This document shows, piece by piece, positions 35,148-46,530 of a stretch of 64,000 nt of DNA. The DNA is from Leuctra nigra (Eukaryota; Arthropoda; Insecta; Plecoptera; Leuctridae): assembly GCA_934045905.1 (NCBI GenBank), contig OW203769.1:25265705-25329704 (forward strand), given 5' to 3'. A program made the translations under genes and the position numbers. Numbering within the stretch: the first letter of the stretch is position 1; every line of letters begins with the position of its first letter. A model generated the notes under the pieces. It had not been told where the DNA came from. It ran no database searches and was given only the letters and a program-made list of their open reading frames with translations.

Positions 35148-36134
35148 AAAAATGGCAAAATGAAATGTCAAAAAGGCACAACACTTAGTACCTATCAAAA
35201 TCCTCAAAATAGGCAGTATCATTCGGGTACTTTTACCTTTAAAAAACATACGAAGGTCGTTCATATTCTCTGATTCGGGTACATTCCAAACAAGAGAATT
35301 ATTATTATTATGTTTCCTTAATTTAAATCTCATTTACAATTGGTAAATAAATATTAAATATACATAATCCCATACGGGAAGAATGCAAACGTAATGGATT
35401 TTACAAGTAAAACATGAGTTAAGTGGAGCGGTCGCTCCACCCAGCCAAGTCGTACTGAACACTCACAGTCACTCAACATACCGTAAATGACTATATAAAT
35501 AATTCATTACTTTTCTAACTATATTCTACATGCTTCTAAAATAACAGAATTTGAGTACTGCGCATTTGGAATGGCTAATTTCATGAGTTCTTCGGCTTGA
35601 TGATGATGTCGTTATTTTCTGATAAAAGCCAGTGATTAAACCAGTCTTGCAAATAGCCCCTTTGTTTATAAATAAATTGCACAATGCCCTGTCTGAGTGG
35701 TGCCAGGGTGCCACCCTATACGGCCAAGGGCCCCTGGCATTTGCCTGCCCAGCCACACGGTAGAATACGCCACTGAGAACAGGCTAACTCAGTTGAGTCA
35801 TCGTTCAAAAGTTTTGTGGTAAACAGCACCACAATACAACCAACATGTCATCAAGCGCATGACTTTCGGGAATAGGTACATTCCAATCCATGTGAGTACG
35901 TACCTTATTACAGCTCCTCAAAATCCAGTGAGTAATATAAATCTCGAACTCGAAGCCTGTAAGACACTAAGTATAATACGATTATTACAATTTATACACC
36001 ATAAAGAAGCAAACTGAACCGATGATAACATGAAACCCCGAACTAGCTGCTATCAATAATGAATCAGTCTTCATAATCATTGCTCAGCCGACAAGGTAGG
36101 TCTTGTTTTTCTTTGATAACATATTTCCAACATT
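35148..36134. other. Mostly unassigned, with a hAT-like end at 35690-35776
   Basis: Around 35690-35776 the minus strand starts CAGTGGCGTATTCTACCGTG, a hAT-style terminus, followed by GC-rich subterminal sequence. The opposite end was not found. The rest is AT-rich. Confidence 0.4.
35422..35455 (+). repeat. Palindrome-containing 35-bp motif, copy 2
   Basis: AGTGGAGCGGTCGCTCCAC followed by ccagccaagtcgtac; partner of 10698-10732 in opposite orientation. Confidence 0.6.
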
Positions 36135-36389
36135 ACTTATGTGCAGTGGCGGCTATTTGGCTTTACAACAGGTGTTCAATTACATATAGAAGGACGTAGA
36201 AGAAAGTACTCTAAGAGGAGAGCCCCCAGCAGATGCGGGGCCGGGGCGCATAACCCCGGATTTTTTTGTATCTTAGTTTGAAATTGATGCATTTTTACGT
36301 CTTTAGGAGAGCAAAATGATTAGACAAAATATTTAACTTCCTACTTCCTGGATTAGGGAGCACTTTTAAATAATTTTCTTGGATGATCT

Positions 36390-36725
36390 GGGGGGTTATT
36401 CTAAAACTTTAAAATTCCGGATTCGGCCCGAATACGATTCACGGCCATATGGATTAACATTGCACCGAATCGTATTCGGGCCGAATCCGGAATTAAAAAG
36501 TTTTAGAATAACCCCCCAGTGGGGTTATTCTAAAACTTTAAAACTCCGGAATCCGGAATCCGAATCCGGAATTAAAAAGTTTTAGAATAACCCCCCAGTG
36601 GGGTTATTCTAAAACTTTAAAATTTCTGATTCGGCCCGAATACGATTCGGTGCAATGTTAATCCATATGGCCGTGAATCGAATTCGGGACGAATCCGGAA
36701 TTTTAGAGATATAGAATAACCCCCC
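36390..36725. repeat. Three tandem palindromic units inside the hAT element
   Basis: Units at 36390-36517 (128 bp), 36521-36596 (76 bp) and 36600-36725 (126 bp) each run from GGGGTTATTCTAAAACTTTA to its complement, ending in ccccc. They are separated by exactly agt. The first and third have the same non-palindromic centre but in opposite orientation, so the whole array is also symmetric about the middle unit. The middle unit has lost most of the centre. It resembles serial insertion of one MITE into itself. Confidence 0.9.
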
Positions 36726-36726
36726 T

Positions 36727-37519
36727 GGGCCCTCATTCACGTACATTCTCCTTATCCTTGCCTACCCCGGGGTAGCCTACCACTTGCTTACCACCTCGGG
36801 GTAGCGAATGACACATTCGTATTCACGAAGCAGTGGTATGTCGGTGGTAAGTCACTGCCTACTTGAAATTTGTATAGTGTAAATAGAACGAAGTTTTAAG
36901 TAGGCCGTGGATTATTCCACCAATCAGATTTGAATATTATTTTCCGCGCGCGTGCATTTGTCTTTACCAAAAGTAGTGACAGTTCAATTCCAAACGATAA
37001 ACTACACAAATACTAAACAAAATGTGTTGGTTCAATAAAATCTGGTGCAACAATAGTTTTGTATGGTGAATTAAGTGCTAACTGAACTCTGCAACATAAA
37101 AATATGTAGTTTATTACTTATATCTAGTGTTTAAGAAAATGTTTTGGAGGTTATATGGTCCATGGATTGACTAACTAGAACCAATAATACTATCCGATAT
37201 GTTGTGGAATGATTAAATAAACAGGAACTAACAAAGTAAACGTAAGTAAAAGACAAAGTATACACAATAAACACACAACACAGCTGATCAGATGACGACG
37301 TGAAGGAATTACTACAAACAGTTGTTTTGACAGTCATGTCAAGTTCAAAAATGGCCGCCAATAAGTTACCACGGCTTACCCCTGCCTCGAGGTAGGGGTA
37401 GACTCTACCCCGGGGTAAGACATGATAACTTCTTCGTGAATACCGATACCACTGCACCCGGTCTACCACGCCTTACCACTCGCTATCATGGCTTACCCCA
37501 TGTACGTGAATGAGGGCCC
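36727..37519. mobile_element. Inverted-repeat element, Harbinger-like, nested in the hAT element
   Basis: The ends GGGCCCTCATTCACGTACAT and mirror finish at 37519. If counted from the second G, both sides are flanked by CTG, a 3-bp duplication of the PIF/Harbinger kind. The subterminal regions are rich in taccccggggta/ggtggtaag words in inverted arrangement over about 130 bp per side. The centre holds a ccaatcag box and a gcgcgcgtgc stretch, with no transposase. Confidence 0.65.
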
Positions 37520-37576
37520 TGGTGTGCAATTGTCACACCTTGCACACTGTAATAGCCGCCACTGACTTATGTGTAA

Positions 37577-38493
37577 ATGTTGTACAAAAACAAAAACTTG
37601 TATATAGACTGCCAAGCACCTTTCCCCCTAAAAGGATTGCGATCTAAAAGAAGGTCCCAGCAATAATATTTTGTTGAAACATTTTCGCACTTAAAATTCG
37701 TGAAATCATTTCGCCCAGTTACTGCCGCCAAGCACGACATTATAAACCAAACATTGTGCCCAAATTTAAGATTGAGAAAATCTCTATGTGAACCATCATA
37801 GTATAAACTTGAAAACAATTATAATCATTTAAAACGAAAAAAAGAAAGTATTCAAATTTTAAAAACGTTAACAAAATCAATTTAAAAACATTTTTTTACA
37901 TAACCTAAAATACAAATAAAAAAATATTTAAAATTAAATAAAAAAAAATAAAGCTTGGCGCATTGTGTAAAGGAGGGGGCAACATAAAAAGAAGATGTCG
38001 ACCAAGGAGACGACGATAGAAAGAAGGAAGAAGAAGATGATGAAGGAGAAGAAGGAAGAAGTCAACATGACGGTGCAAAAACAATGCGCCAAGCTTTATT
38101 TTTATTTTTTTTTCATTAATTTTTTTTTAATTTAATTTTAAATATTTTTTTTATTTGTATTTTAAGTTATGTAAAACAAATGTTTTTAAATTGATTTTGT
38201 TAACGTTTTTAAAATTTGAATACTTTCTATTTTTCGTTTTAAATGATTATAATTGTTTTAAAGTTTATACTATGATGGTTCACATAGAGATTTTCTCAAT
38301 CTTAAATTTGGGCACAATGTTTGGTTTATAATATCGTGCTTGGCGGCAGTAACTGGGCGAAATGATTTCACGAATTTTAAGTGCGAAAATGTTTCAACAA
38401 TATATTATTGCTGGGACCAATTCTTTTAGATCGCAATCCTTTTAGGGGGAAAGGTGCTTGGCAGTCTATATACAAGTTTTTGTTTTTGTACAT
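37577..38493. mobile_element. Large foldback element, copy A (~400-bp arms)
   Basis: Left arm from ATGTTGTACAAAAACAAAAA (37577) to about 37978; right arm from about 38084 to 38493, ending tgtttttgtacat. The arms match closely, including the ctgggcgaaatgatttcacg block and a tttaggggg-aaaggtgcttggc block. The loop of about 105 bp is purine-rich (gaaggaagaagaag words). The open minus frame at 37567-37818 is arm sequence. The sister copy is at 52331. Confidence 0.9.
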
Positions 38494-39488
38494 GTCACAT
38501 GTGGTAAAAGTTGATAGCAGCTTTCATTGATGATTGAGTGTTACCTGTCATTGCATTGTTAACGCCAACAACGTCACTTCTTGTCTAAAGTTTTCTGTTT
38601 TTCTTCCAATAGTTCCAAAGATAGTATAACGAAAGGGTCAATTTCTTTTGGTTGAATATGAGTTATCTCAACTTTTCAATTGTTAAAAGTTCAAAACTTT
38701 GAGTCTTGTTGCCAATTGGTAAACTGAAAGGTTCACGAAAGGATTGTAAATGCGTTTTCCTCAATTTTAAATTATTCCAGGTTCACTTTTTTATGTCATA
38801 TAACTCAATTGGTAAAGCGTGCAGATGTTTACAACACATTTTAAATAAAATCAGAATGGTTTTTGGAAGGCAATGTAACTTAAAAGAACAAAATTACTAA
38901 ACTTTCCAGTCCCTGGAAACTTTCCAAGTAACTTTCTAGTTCTTTATTTGAACGGAACTAGGAACTGAAACTAGTTCCTTTTTGTTCAATGGAACTGGAA
39001 CAAGTTCCTTGTTTGAGGAACTTACCCAACACTGCTGTTTAGTTATAGTCCCACCATGGATTATACCTCAATTTCTTCATCCAGCAGTTTGAAAACGTAC
39101 CAAAAATGGGTGTATGCAGAATATTATGCATATTTAATTTTCTATTACATAGGGGTGGTTTCTTAAAATTTGGGGATGTTTGCGTAAGGGTGTAAGTACC
39201 GTACGGTATGGGTTATTTCAAATAGAATGTGTATATCAAATTTTGTTTGAGATCGGTCAAAGGGTGTATATGGAGTATATAAGAAAGAATGTTCATACCA
39301 AGATGCGTTTTCCTAGTTTATACATCGAGACACTTGTACTTATTTTAAAGGAATTACGGCAAAGGATGTGGCCATTTGATACTGCCTTGTTGTAAAAATT
39401 GATTTTGAAGATTTCAACCTAGAATTCCTTTAAGATTAACTATCTGAGCCCACCTGGTGTTTATAGTGCTGGTGGGAAGGAGTAGGAC
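38494..39488 (+). repeat. Tail shared with foldback copy B, split by a ~540-bp extra segment
   Basis: 38494-38886 matches 53065-53553, although copy B has an extra ~70-bp piece near 53278. 39430-39488 matches 53564-53617. The intervening 38887-39429 is absent from copy B. It contains repeated ggaac/gttcc words around 38925-39010 and no recognised gene. The foldback is therefore one end of a larger repeat family. Confidence 0.75.
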
Positions 39489-39993
39489 GTATATCAATAT
39501 CACAAAACACACCAACACACGAACAAACCAACAAAGAACGGTCAACCTGAATATACTGACTGATTGCCATGATACCAGAGAAGCTAAAGCACTATTTTTG
39601 CCGGAGAACAGTCACACAATCCTAGATCACACGCTTATAAATTCCCTAAGGTGTCTACCGCTTCCATCGGTAGTATGTAATTAAATAAAAATCAATGAAC
39701 CTACACATATTTTGTTTAAATCTCACTAAACGACAATTAACATTAAAAAATCTCTATTGATTTAAAAAAATATATATGATAACAATGAGAAAAAGTAGTA
39801 ACACGAATCGTTTTTTTATCTCCTCGGTCCCATTCAGTGCGTACCTATACATTTAAAAAAAAACTGTTGCTAGTCAAGACTCAAGTAAAAAAAAACATTG
39901 TTTAGGTAATAAAATATCACTTTATCCTTTCTTAAGGAAAACACATGTCATATACAAGCAAATGTTCAATTTCTTTTAAAATGTACCAAATAT
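39489..39993. other. Unassigned spacer
   Basis: AT-rich, no gene or repeat recognised. Confidence 0.4.
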
Positions 39994-40005
39994 AGTTATG
40001 AATGT

Positions 40006-40719
40006 CCCCCCGATGGACTGCCACCTTGACGCGGTGGTAGGGCTTAAGGGGCCTACCCACTCGGGTTGGTCCCAACTAAGAGCAGTCCACTCATTGCACA
40101 GCGGGATTCGTGCATAAAATCATTTCACCATCATTTTCTTCTCTATTTGTTTTCTCTTTTTCATTTTTGAATGCCATTCCTGCGTGTGCAATGAGTTTTT
40201 GCACCCGGTCGAGTGGGTTCCTTATGGTGACCGGAGTGTGGTTTTGGAAGCAGACAACACCTTTTCACTTCACCACAACACCCTCACCACCATCATTCTT
40301 GTCATATCTTGTCATACTGTCTCTTCTTTCCTCAATTCTAATTTTTTCTCCTTCAATTTTCGGTCAGCTTCCAAGACACACTAAAACGCCCACCCGCGTG
40401 TTTGCCGTGCGTGGAGACCCGTAAGGGAGGAAAAGATGATCCTGGCGGTTGAGGCCCCATGGCATATAAAACCATCATGACCAATACACTACTTTGGCTT
40501 CCGCTTCACCTGAAACGGGAGGCTGGGGACTAATCCATCCCCAGCCAACCGGCTTGTTCGTTAGTATTAAAGCTGCAACATGGATGAGTATGTGGTATAC
40601 ATTGGCATGATGACACATACTGGCCTCCCAGTCGGTATGCTGTCACTTGTGACTGGTGTAAAACTACACACTATATCAACTGGACAACCCTGGTATTTAT
40701 ATCCCAGTATATAAACTTT
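40006..40719 (+). promoter_or_regulatory. LINE 5' UTR with internal promoter region and upstream ORF
   Basis: 714 bp ahead of ORF1. Being at the extreme 5' end of a full-length copy, it should contain the internal promoter. An upstream ORF of 44 codons (40580-40714, starting MDEYVVYIGMM) ends just 5 bp before the ORF1 ATG. It might influence ORF1 translation or be a leftover N-terminal piece. Its product is not recognised. Confidence 0.55.
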
Positions 40720-42049
40720 GTGGCTCCGTGGTGGGTGGGGCTCCAGAAGATGAACACTATGGCCAAGTCTATGTCGACTATATCCAAAATCCCCTCCCAA
40801 ACATTAAATAAAGAAAAAACGAATTCCACCAAAAATGATGAACAAAACCCAAAAAAGAGACCAAGATCTATTTTTGAAAATACCATTACACTTCAGGACG
40901 CAGTTGGATATACTCCATCAACGCCGAAGTTTTTGATTGTAACAAGAAATGAACCGGACAAAGATTTCAGCAAAGTCTCACCCTTTGCAATTACTAAAGC
41001 AATAGAAAATGTATCAAAAGACATCAAAAACATCAAAAAGCTACGCAATGGAACGCTGCTAGTAGAGACAGATAACGACCAACAGTCACAAAAATTATTA
41101 AAATGTTTTGAATTTGTAAATATGTTTCCAGTCTTAGTATCGCCACACGCACAATTAAATAGTTCAAAAGGTGTTATTTTTTGTCATGACCTTATAAATA
41201 GTACTGTAACTGAAATAAAAGAAGAGCTTTCCACACAGGGAGTAACTGATGTTTACCGCATAACAAAGCAGGAGATGAAAAACGGAGAGAAAGTCCAGAT
41301 ACCGACTCCGACATTAATTCTCACATTTGAAAAGCATACTCCTCCATCTAAAACTATTGCTGGATTTCATGTTCTAACTGTCAGACCATATATTCCCTAA
41401 TCCTATGAGATGTTATGTCTGTCAGCGTTTCGGCCACCCAAAAACAAATTGCAAAGGTACCTCTACTTGCAGGAAATGCGCAATGCCTGTGCACGATCCT
41501 GAAGAATGTAAATCTGATGTTAAATGTATAAATTGCAATGGTCCCCATGAAGCTTCCTCACGCAATTGTCCACGCTGGAAGGAAGAGAAGGGAATAATCG
41601 AAATTAGAATTAATGAGAAACTGCAGCCTCGGGATGCTAGATTCAGGTACAAAGAATTAAACCCTGCAACAAAATTCCAATTTTCGTTTTCATCCGTTGC
41701 CGCAGCCAATTTGAAAGTTCCTACAACATCAAGCTCAACATTAGAACAAGAAAACAAACAACTGAGAGAAACAATTGCAAAAATGAGTGAGACGCAACTA
41801 GCCACACAAAAACAACTATCTGAGTTAACAAACATAATTAAGGATCTAAAAAACGAAATTTCACAGTTAAAAGATAAATACATTCCTCATACATTTACTG
41901 TACCAGAAATCACACCAACCTCCTCACAAACACATGAGGTTGTTGTCGTTGAAAATGCTAATGCAACATTGCCAGTCGTCCATGAACGATTGGACAGTAA
42001 AGTCGTCCATCTCTCCGGGGGCAAGAACACCCCGAAACCGAAACAAAGC

Positions 42050-42084
<35 letters not shown>

Positions 42085-42268
42085 CGATAAGAGGCACGTT
42101 AAAATTGACCGAACGTTGATATTTAACAAAGCAAGAACCTCTAAATCCCAATCTGACCCCGGATCTCCTGATGATTCAGATGGAATGGAGGTTGACGAAT
42201 GGGTGAAAGGAAAGAGTAAGAAGAAACCTTCCTTTCAGAAAGATAGTTTTTTTAAAAATATTAGTTAG
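40720..42268 (+). pseudogene. LINE ORF1, gag-like nucleic-acid-binding protein, frameshifted
   Basis: Gag-like protein that would coat the LINE RNA. The first part (40720-41400, 226 codons) has a Lys-rich N-terminus and a domain with the style of the RNA-binding region preceding zinc knuckles in insect LINE ORF1 proteins. It ends VRPYIP and a stop. The second part (41405-42268) resumes one frame over with MRCYVCQRFGHPKTNC. An extra C in CCC at 41395-41397 explains the break. Three knuckles follow: CYVC-H-C, CRKC-H-C and CINC-H-C. Then come a coiled coil (LEQENKQLRETIAKM onward), an Asn run from a (AAC)n repeat at 42050-42085, and a basic Ser-rich tail. Antisense Leu/Val-run ORFs here are shadows of that repeat. 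Confidence 0.88.
42048..42086 (+). repeat. (AAC)n microsatellite within ORF1
   Basis: About 12 aac/caa units coding poly-Asn. Antisense and shifted frames give artificial Leu, Val or Thr runs. Confidence 0.9.
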
Positions 42269-42353
42269 AATACATTTTAAATACTTAAATTTACTTTCTG
42301 AGACATTCTATTTGAAATATTTGTATTTTATATTTTAAATTATATCTAAAATC

Positions 42354-45300
42354 ATGGCTTTAATCCAATGGAACTGCAATGGATTTTATGCACATGTCGA
42401 AGAATTGAAATGTTTAGTTTCAGAATTCAATCCATCTTGCCTTCTATTACAAGAAACCCGCTTTAAATCTACTGATAATGGAAATTTTAAAAACTTCAAC
42501 CTTTTTCGCAAGGACGTAGGGAATGTGGCGAGGGGAGGTGTAGCCATTGCTATACGCGACGACCTATATTCTGAAGATTTGTCTATTCAGACACCACTTC
42601 AGGCAGTAGCAGTTAAAATAAATTCCCCCCAACCCATTTCAATGTGTAATATATATTTAACACCTTCAGAAATTGTATTAGATTCAGACTTAATCGATCT
42701 TATTAACCAGCTTCCTCGACCGTTTATTATTTTCGGAGATTTCAATGCTCATAACATTCTATGGGGTTGTGACAAAATTGATGGTAGAGGTCAGCTATTA
42801 GAAAGAATCTGCTTCAACCTTAACCTTGTTATCCTGAACAACGGTGATCCAACTCACTTTAGCACAGGGTATGGATCGTTTTCAGCTATTGATATGACAA
42901 TATGCTCTCCATCTCTTTCCTTGAATTATGAATGGAGTGTCCATCCAGATTGATGTAGCAGTGATCATTTTCCTATCATTCTTAACCCCATTATACCTGT
43001 AATTAACCAGCCAAGACATCAAAAGTGGAAGTTACAGCTTGCAGATTGGACTTGCTTCCAAGATAATATAAAATTTACTGAAACTAATTTTCCTGACATT
43101 CAAAGCCAAATAACATATATAACGGACGTTATAATCTCTTCTGCAAACCAGTCAATACCTTTAACATCTAGCAAACCCAGGCGAACATTGGTGCCCTGGT
43201 GGAACGAAGAATGCAAGGAGGCCATAAGAAAACGTCGCAAAGCTTTAGAAATTTTTCAAAAATACCCTACTCAGACAAACCTATCATCCTTTCGGAAAAT
43301 ACGAGCTAAAGCCCGTTTCATTATAAAACAATCACGAAAGGCGTCTTGGCAAAAGTATGTGTCCTCAATCACCCATCGCACACCATCATCAAAGGTATGG
43401 GAAAAAGTTAAAAAGATAACGGGAAAATATTCTGGTACTGTTTCAATTTCGGGTATCATGAGCAATGGTGTACTTCAAACCTCAACAACTGATATTGCTA
43501 ATGCATTGGCTGAACATTTCTCTTATGTTTCAAGTTCTAGTCATTACTCGGAATCATTTCTACAAATAAAGCTTAGAGAAGAAGCTAAAACATTAAATTT
43601 TGGCACAAATGAAAATAAAGATTATAACATTCCTTTTACTCTATGGGAAATGCAATCAGCCATTCAGGAATCTCGAGACGGTGCTCCAGGACCGGATTCC
43701 ATTCACAACAGAATGTTAAAGAGTTTACCAATAATATCACAAATTTATATTTTAAATGCTTTTAATCGTATGTGGATTGAAGACAAGTTTCCTAGCTCAT
43801 GGCTTGAGTCCATCTTAATTGCAATCCCGAAACCTGGAAAAGATAAGAAATATGCAATTAATTATAGACCAATTTCACTTACAAGTTGTTTGTGTAAAGT
43901 TATGGAAAAAATGGTAAATAAAAGATTAATTTGGACCTTGGAAAAAGAAAAACTTTTAGCTGATGGACAATCTGGTTTCCGACGCAACCGATCTACTATT
44001 GATAATCTTGTAGAATTAGAATCACATATACAAAACTCCTTTATTACAAACCAACATTCTCTCTGTCTTTTTTGACCTTAAAAAGCTTATGATACGACAT
44101 GGAAATATGGAATTTTGAAAACATTGCGTGACTGGGGATTCCAGGGACACATGCCTAAATTCATTTCAAACTTTTTATCAAACAGAAAATTTCGAGTCCG
44201 TGTTGCTTCCACAGTGTCTGACACTTTAAATTTGGAGAATGGAGTACCCCAAGGATCGGTATTGAGCTGCACATTGTTTTTGATCGCAATCAACGGAATT
44301 TCATCCTGTATTCCCCAAACAGTAAAATACTCTCTCTTCGTTGATGATTTGGCTATTTACTTTAACTCTCATAGACTTAGTATTGCTGAACGTCAAATCC
44401 AACTAACTGTTAATCGTCTCGCTAGCTGGGCAGAAAGAAATGGTTTTAAGTTTTCTTCAACGAAAACTACATGTGTTGATTTTAACCGATTACGTGGAAT
44501 CCAGCCATCTCCAACCATCAAGTTAGCTGGGTCAGAAATTAATTCAGCCGAGTCGATTAAATTCTTAGGGCTGACTTTCGACAAGAAATTAAATTGGAAA
44601 CTCCAAATTCAAAGTTTAAAAATTAATTTTATGAAAAAGCTAAATATCTTTAAAGTTTTATCCAATACTATGTGGGGAGCAGATCGAGTCGTCATGCTCA
44701 GACTGTACAGAGCCTTTATTCGATCTCGCCTTGATTACGGCAGTATTGTTTATTCATCTGCTAGAGAATGCTACCTAAAAACTCTTAACACCGTACAAAA
44801 TGCAGCTCTCAGGTTAGCAACAGGTGCCTTTAGGTCAAGCCCTGTTGTTAGCCTGTACAGTGATGCCGGAGAACAACCTTTAGAAATAAGACGAACATAT
44901 TTGATGGCCAACTATACATCTAAATTAAAGAGTATGCCCAACAACCCGGCCCATAGTGTTGTTTTTCAGCCGCCCTATAGCAATATATATACTAAAAGGA
45001 TCAAAGCTACAAGGCCTCTAGGCATCAGAGCGCAAGAACTTCTTATTGATTTAAACATTGATTTACCGGATATCCTACCTATAGGATTTTCGGAGAAGGC
45101 TCCTTGGACAGTAACTGTGCCTACTTGCAATACACAGTTGGCTCAGTTTCCCAAGTCATCAACATCACAATATGTATATCAACAGCATTTTAATCATATG
45201 CGAACTTTTTATAAAGAATATGAACTAATTTTTACAGATGGATCGAAGATGAATGATTCTGTTGGATGCGCATTTATTTTGGGCAAAACTGGCGTTTGTT

Positions 45301-46031
45301 TTAAACTTTCCTCGCTTGCGAGTGTGTTTACCGCCGAGCTTTACGCTATTCTTAAATCTCTAAATTTTATTGAAAGTGACGGTAGACAAAATTTTTTAAT
45401 TTGTTCAGATTCCCTTAGCTCGTTACAAGCCCTAAGAAGATTTTTCCCTGCTGATAACCTCACCCAACACATACAAGATATTCTTTTCAAACTTCATTCT
45501 AGAGGAACCGCGGTAACTTTTTGCTGGACGCCAGGACACTGTGGCATAGTCGGCAACGAGAGAGCAGATGAAGCTGCAAAGAATGCATCGAGTAAAAGAT
45601 TCACGGACATAAATCAAATCACTACTTCAGACGCTAAAAACATGTTTAAAGAAAGACTAATGCAAAAACGGCAAACATCTTGGACACAAACAACAGACAA
45701 TAAATTAAGAACAATTAAACCTACCATTCGGGTCTGGTCATCTTCTTCTCGCAGATCGCGCAGGGAAGAGGTTGTCATTGCCAGGCTACGAATTGGTCAT
45801 AGTCGACTTACACACGGATTTTTGATGTGCCGTGAAAATCCACCTAGATGTGATGCATGTGATGCGCCATTGTCCATTCAGCATATATTATGCGAATGTG
45901 ATAAATATAGTCAAAAGCGTAGGAGTCTGAATATGTCAGTGGATATCGAAGAGATTCTTGATGACAACTCCAATAACATCGATAAGGTAATCAGATTTTT
46001 AAAGGAAACTAATCTATATGACGAAATTTAG
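42354..46031 (+). pseudogene. LINE ORF2: endonuclease, reverse transcriptase, RNase H (disrupted)
   Basis: The replication enzyme of the LINE; it would nick target DNA and copy the RNA. The endonuclease (42354 to about 43000) shows NCNG, QETRFK, GDFNAHN, SAIDMT and SSDHFPI, all catalytic positions present. The reverse transcriptase has GAPGPDSIHN, YRPISLTS, GFRRNRST, NGVPQGSVLS and the active-site variant FVDD (about 44337). RNase H (about 45230-45600) has TDGS, the AEL glutamate, CSDS and RADEAAK. A C-terminal CDACDAPLSIQHILCEC finger ends the protein. Lesions: in-frame TGA at 42951-42953, within the endonuclease just before SSDH; and paired homopolymer indels at 44068-44084 (one T too many, one A too few) inside the first catalytic block of the RT. 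Apart from these the frame is open to 46031. Confidence 0.92.
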
Positions 46032-46115
46032 AAGAAAAAATTAAAATTATGATATTAAAAGTTAACATGTAAAATATAAATTAAAATATTGGAATTTAAA
46101 TTTTTGAAAAAATAA

Positions 46116-46172
46116 ATTGAAAAAATGACGCTAATAACCAAGTCGCTTAGCGCCAAAAAAAAAAAAAAAAAA
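46116..46172 (+). promoter_or_regulatory. LINE 3' stem-loop and poly-A tail
   Basis: The 3' UTR ends acgctaataaccaagtcgct then tagcgcc, able to form a short stem-loop right before the A-run. All three copies (also 31690-32046 and 35058-35142) keep it, as expected of a signal recognised by the element's reverse transcriptase. Confidence 0.6.
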
Positions 46173-46184
46173 AGTTATGAATGT

Positions 46185-46530
46185 AATTTATGAATAAGAT
46201 TTTTCTAAATTTACTTTGAATGAAATAGCTTTAAAGAAAAGTCCTTTACGAATACTAATTTTACCCTGGGGAAGTCTTCTTCGAACGGGTTGTGTGCTTA
46301 CTCATTATCTTGATGTATACAATTTTACAATAAATAGTGTGAAAATAAGTTATTTGAAAATACAATTGTGCTAGAAGACAGCCTCCTACTGCAGCAGAAT
46401 CTATTATTCTATTATCTAGGATTATAACTCCACTCATTATAATCCTAGCTATTATGTTACATTCCAAAACAAGTGTCATCTACGTACATTTGTATTTCTT
46501 TTGTGTCAAGACAACATAGGAAACCAAACC
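46185..46530. other. Spacer between LINE and LTR element
   Basis: No gene. A 12-bp-arm palindrome, ctaggattataa and mirror, lies at 46417-46450. Confidence 0.5.

Larger units (their letters stand above)
36135..37573. mobile_element. hAT element with 9-bp flanking repeat and nested insertions
   Basis: The termini CAGTGGCGGCTATT at 36144 and aatagccgccactg ending at 37564 are perfect inverted repeats. Similarity is weaker for about 25 bp further inward. The flanks carry a perfect 9-bp direct repeat ACTTATGTG (36135-36143, 37565-37573); hAT elements duplicate 8 bp, so one base may match by chance. The hAT's own DNA appears to be only about 36144-36389 and 37520-37564. The rest is three palindromic units and a Harbinger-like element. 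There is no transposase. Confidence 0.85.
39994..46184 (+). mobile_element. Full-length I-clade LINE with 12-bp target-site duplication
   Basis: The element spans 40006-46172, starting ccccccgatggactgccacc and ending in an A-run. It is flanked by the exact duplication AGTTATGAATGT (39994-40005, 46173-46184), showing insertion by target-primed reverse transcription. Layout: 5' UTR 40006-40719, ORF1 40720-42268, ORF2 42354-46031, 3' UTR 46032-46172. ORF2 has an AP-like endonuclease, reverse transcriptase and RNase H in that order, and ORF1 has three CCHC knuckles. This set fits the I superfamily (I/Nimb type). The intact target duplication and near-identical truncated copy at 31690 suggest a young insertion, but both ORFs are broken. 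Confidence 0.93.

Noticed and set aside
41422..42151. Antisense ORFs of 75-153 codons with Leu or Val runs
   Set aside because: Shadows of LINE ORF1; the runs come from the (AAC)n repeat.
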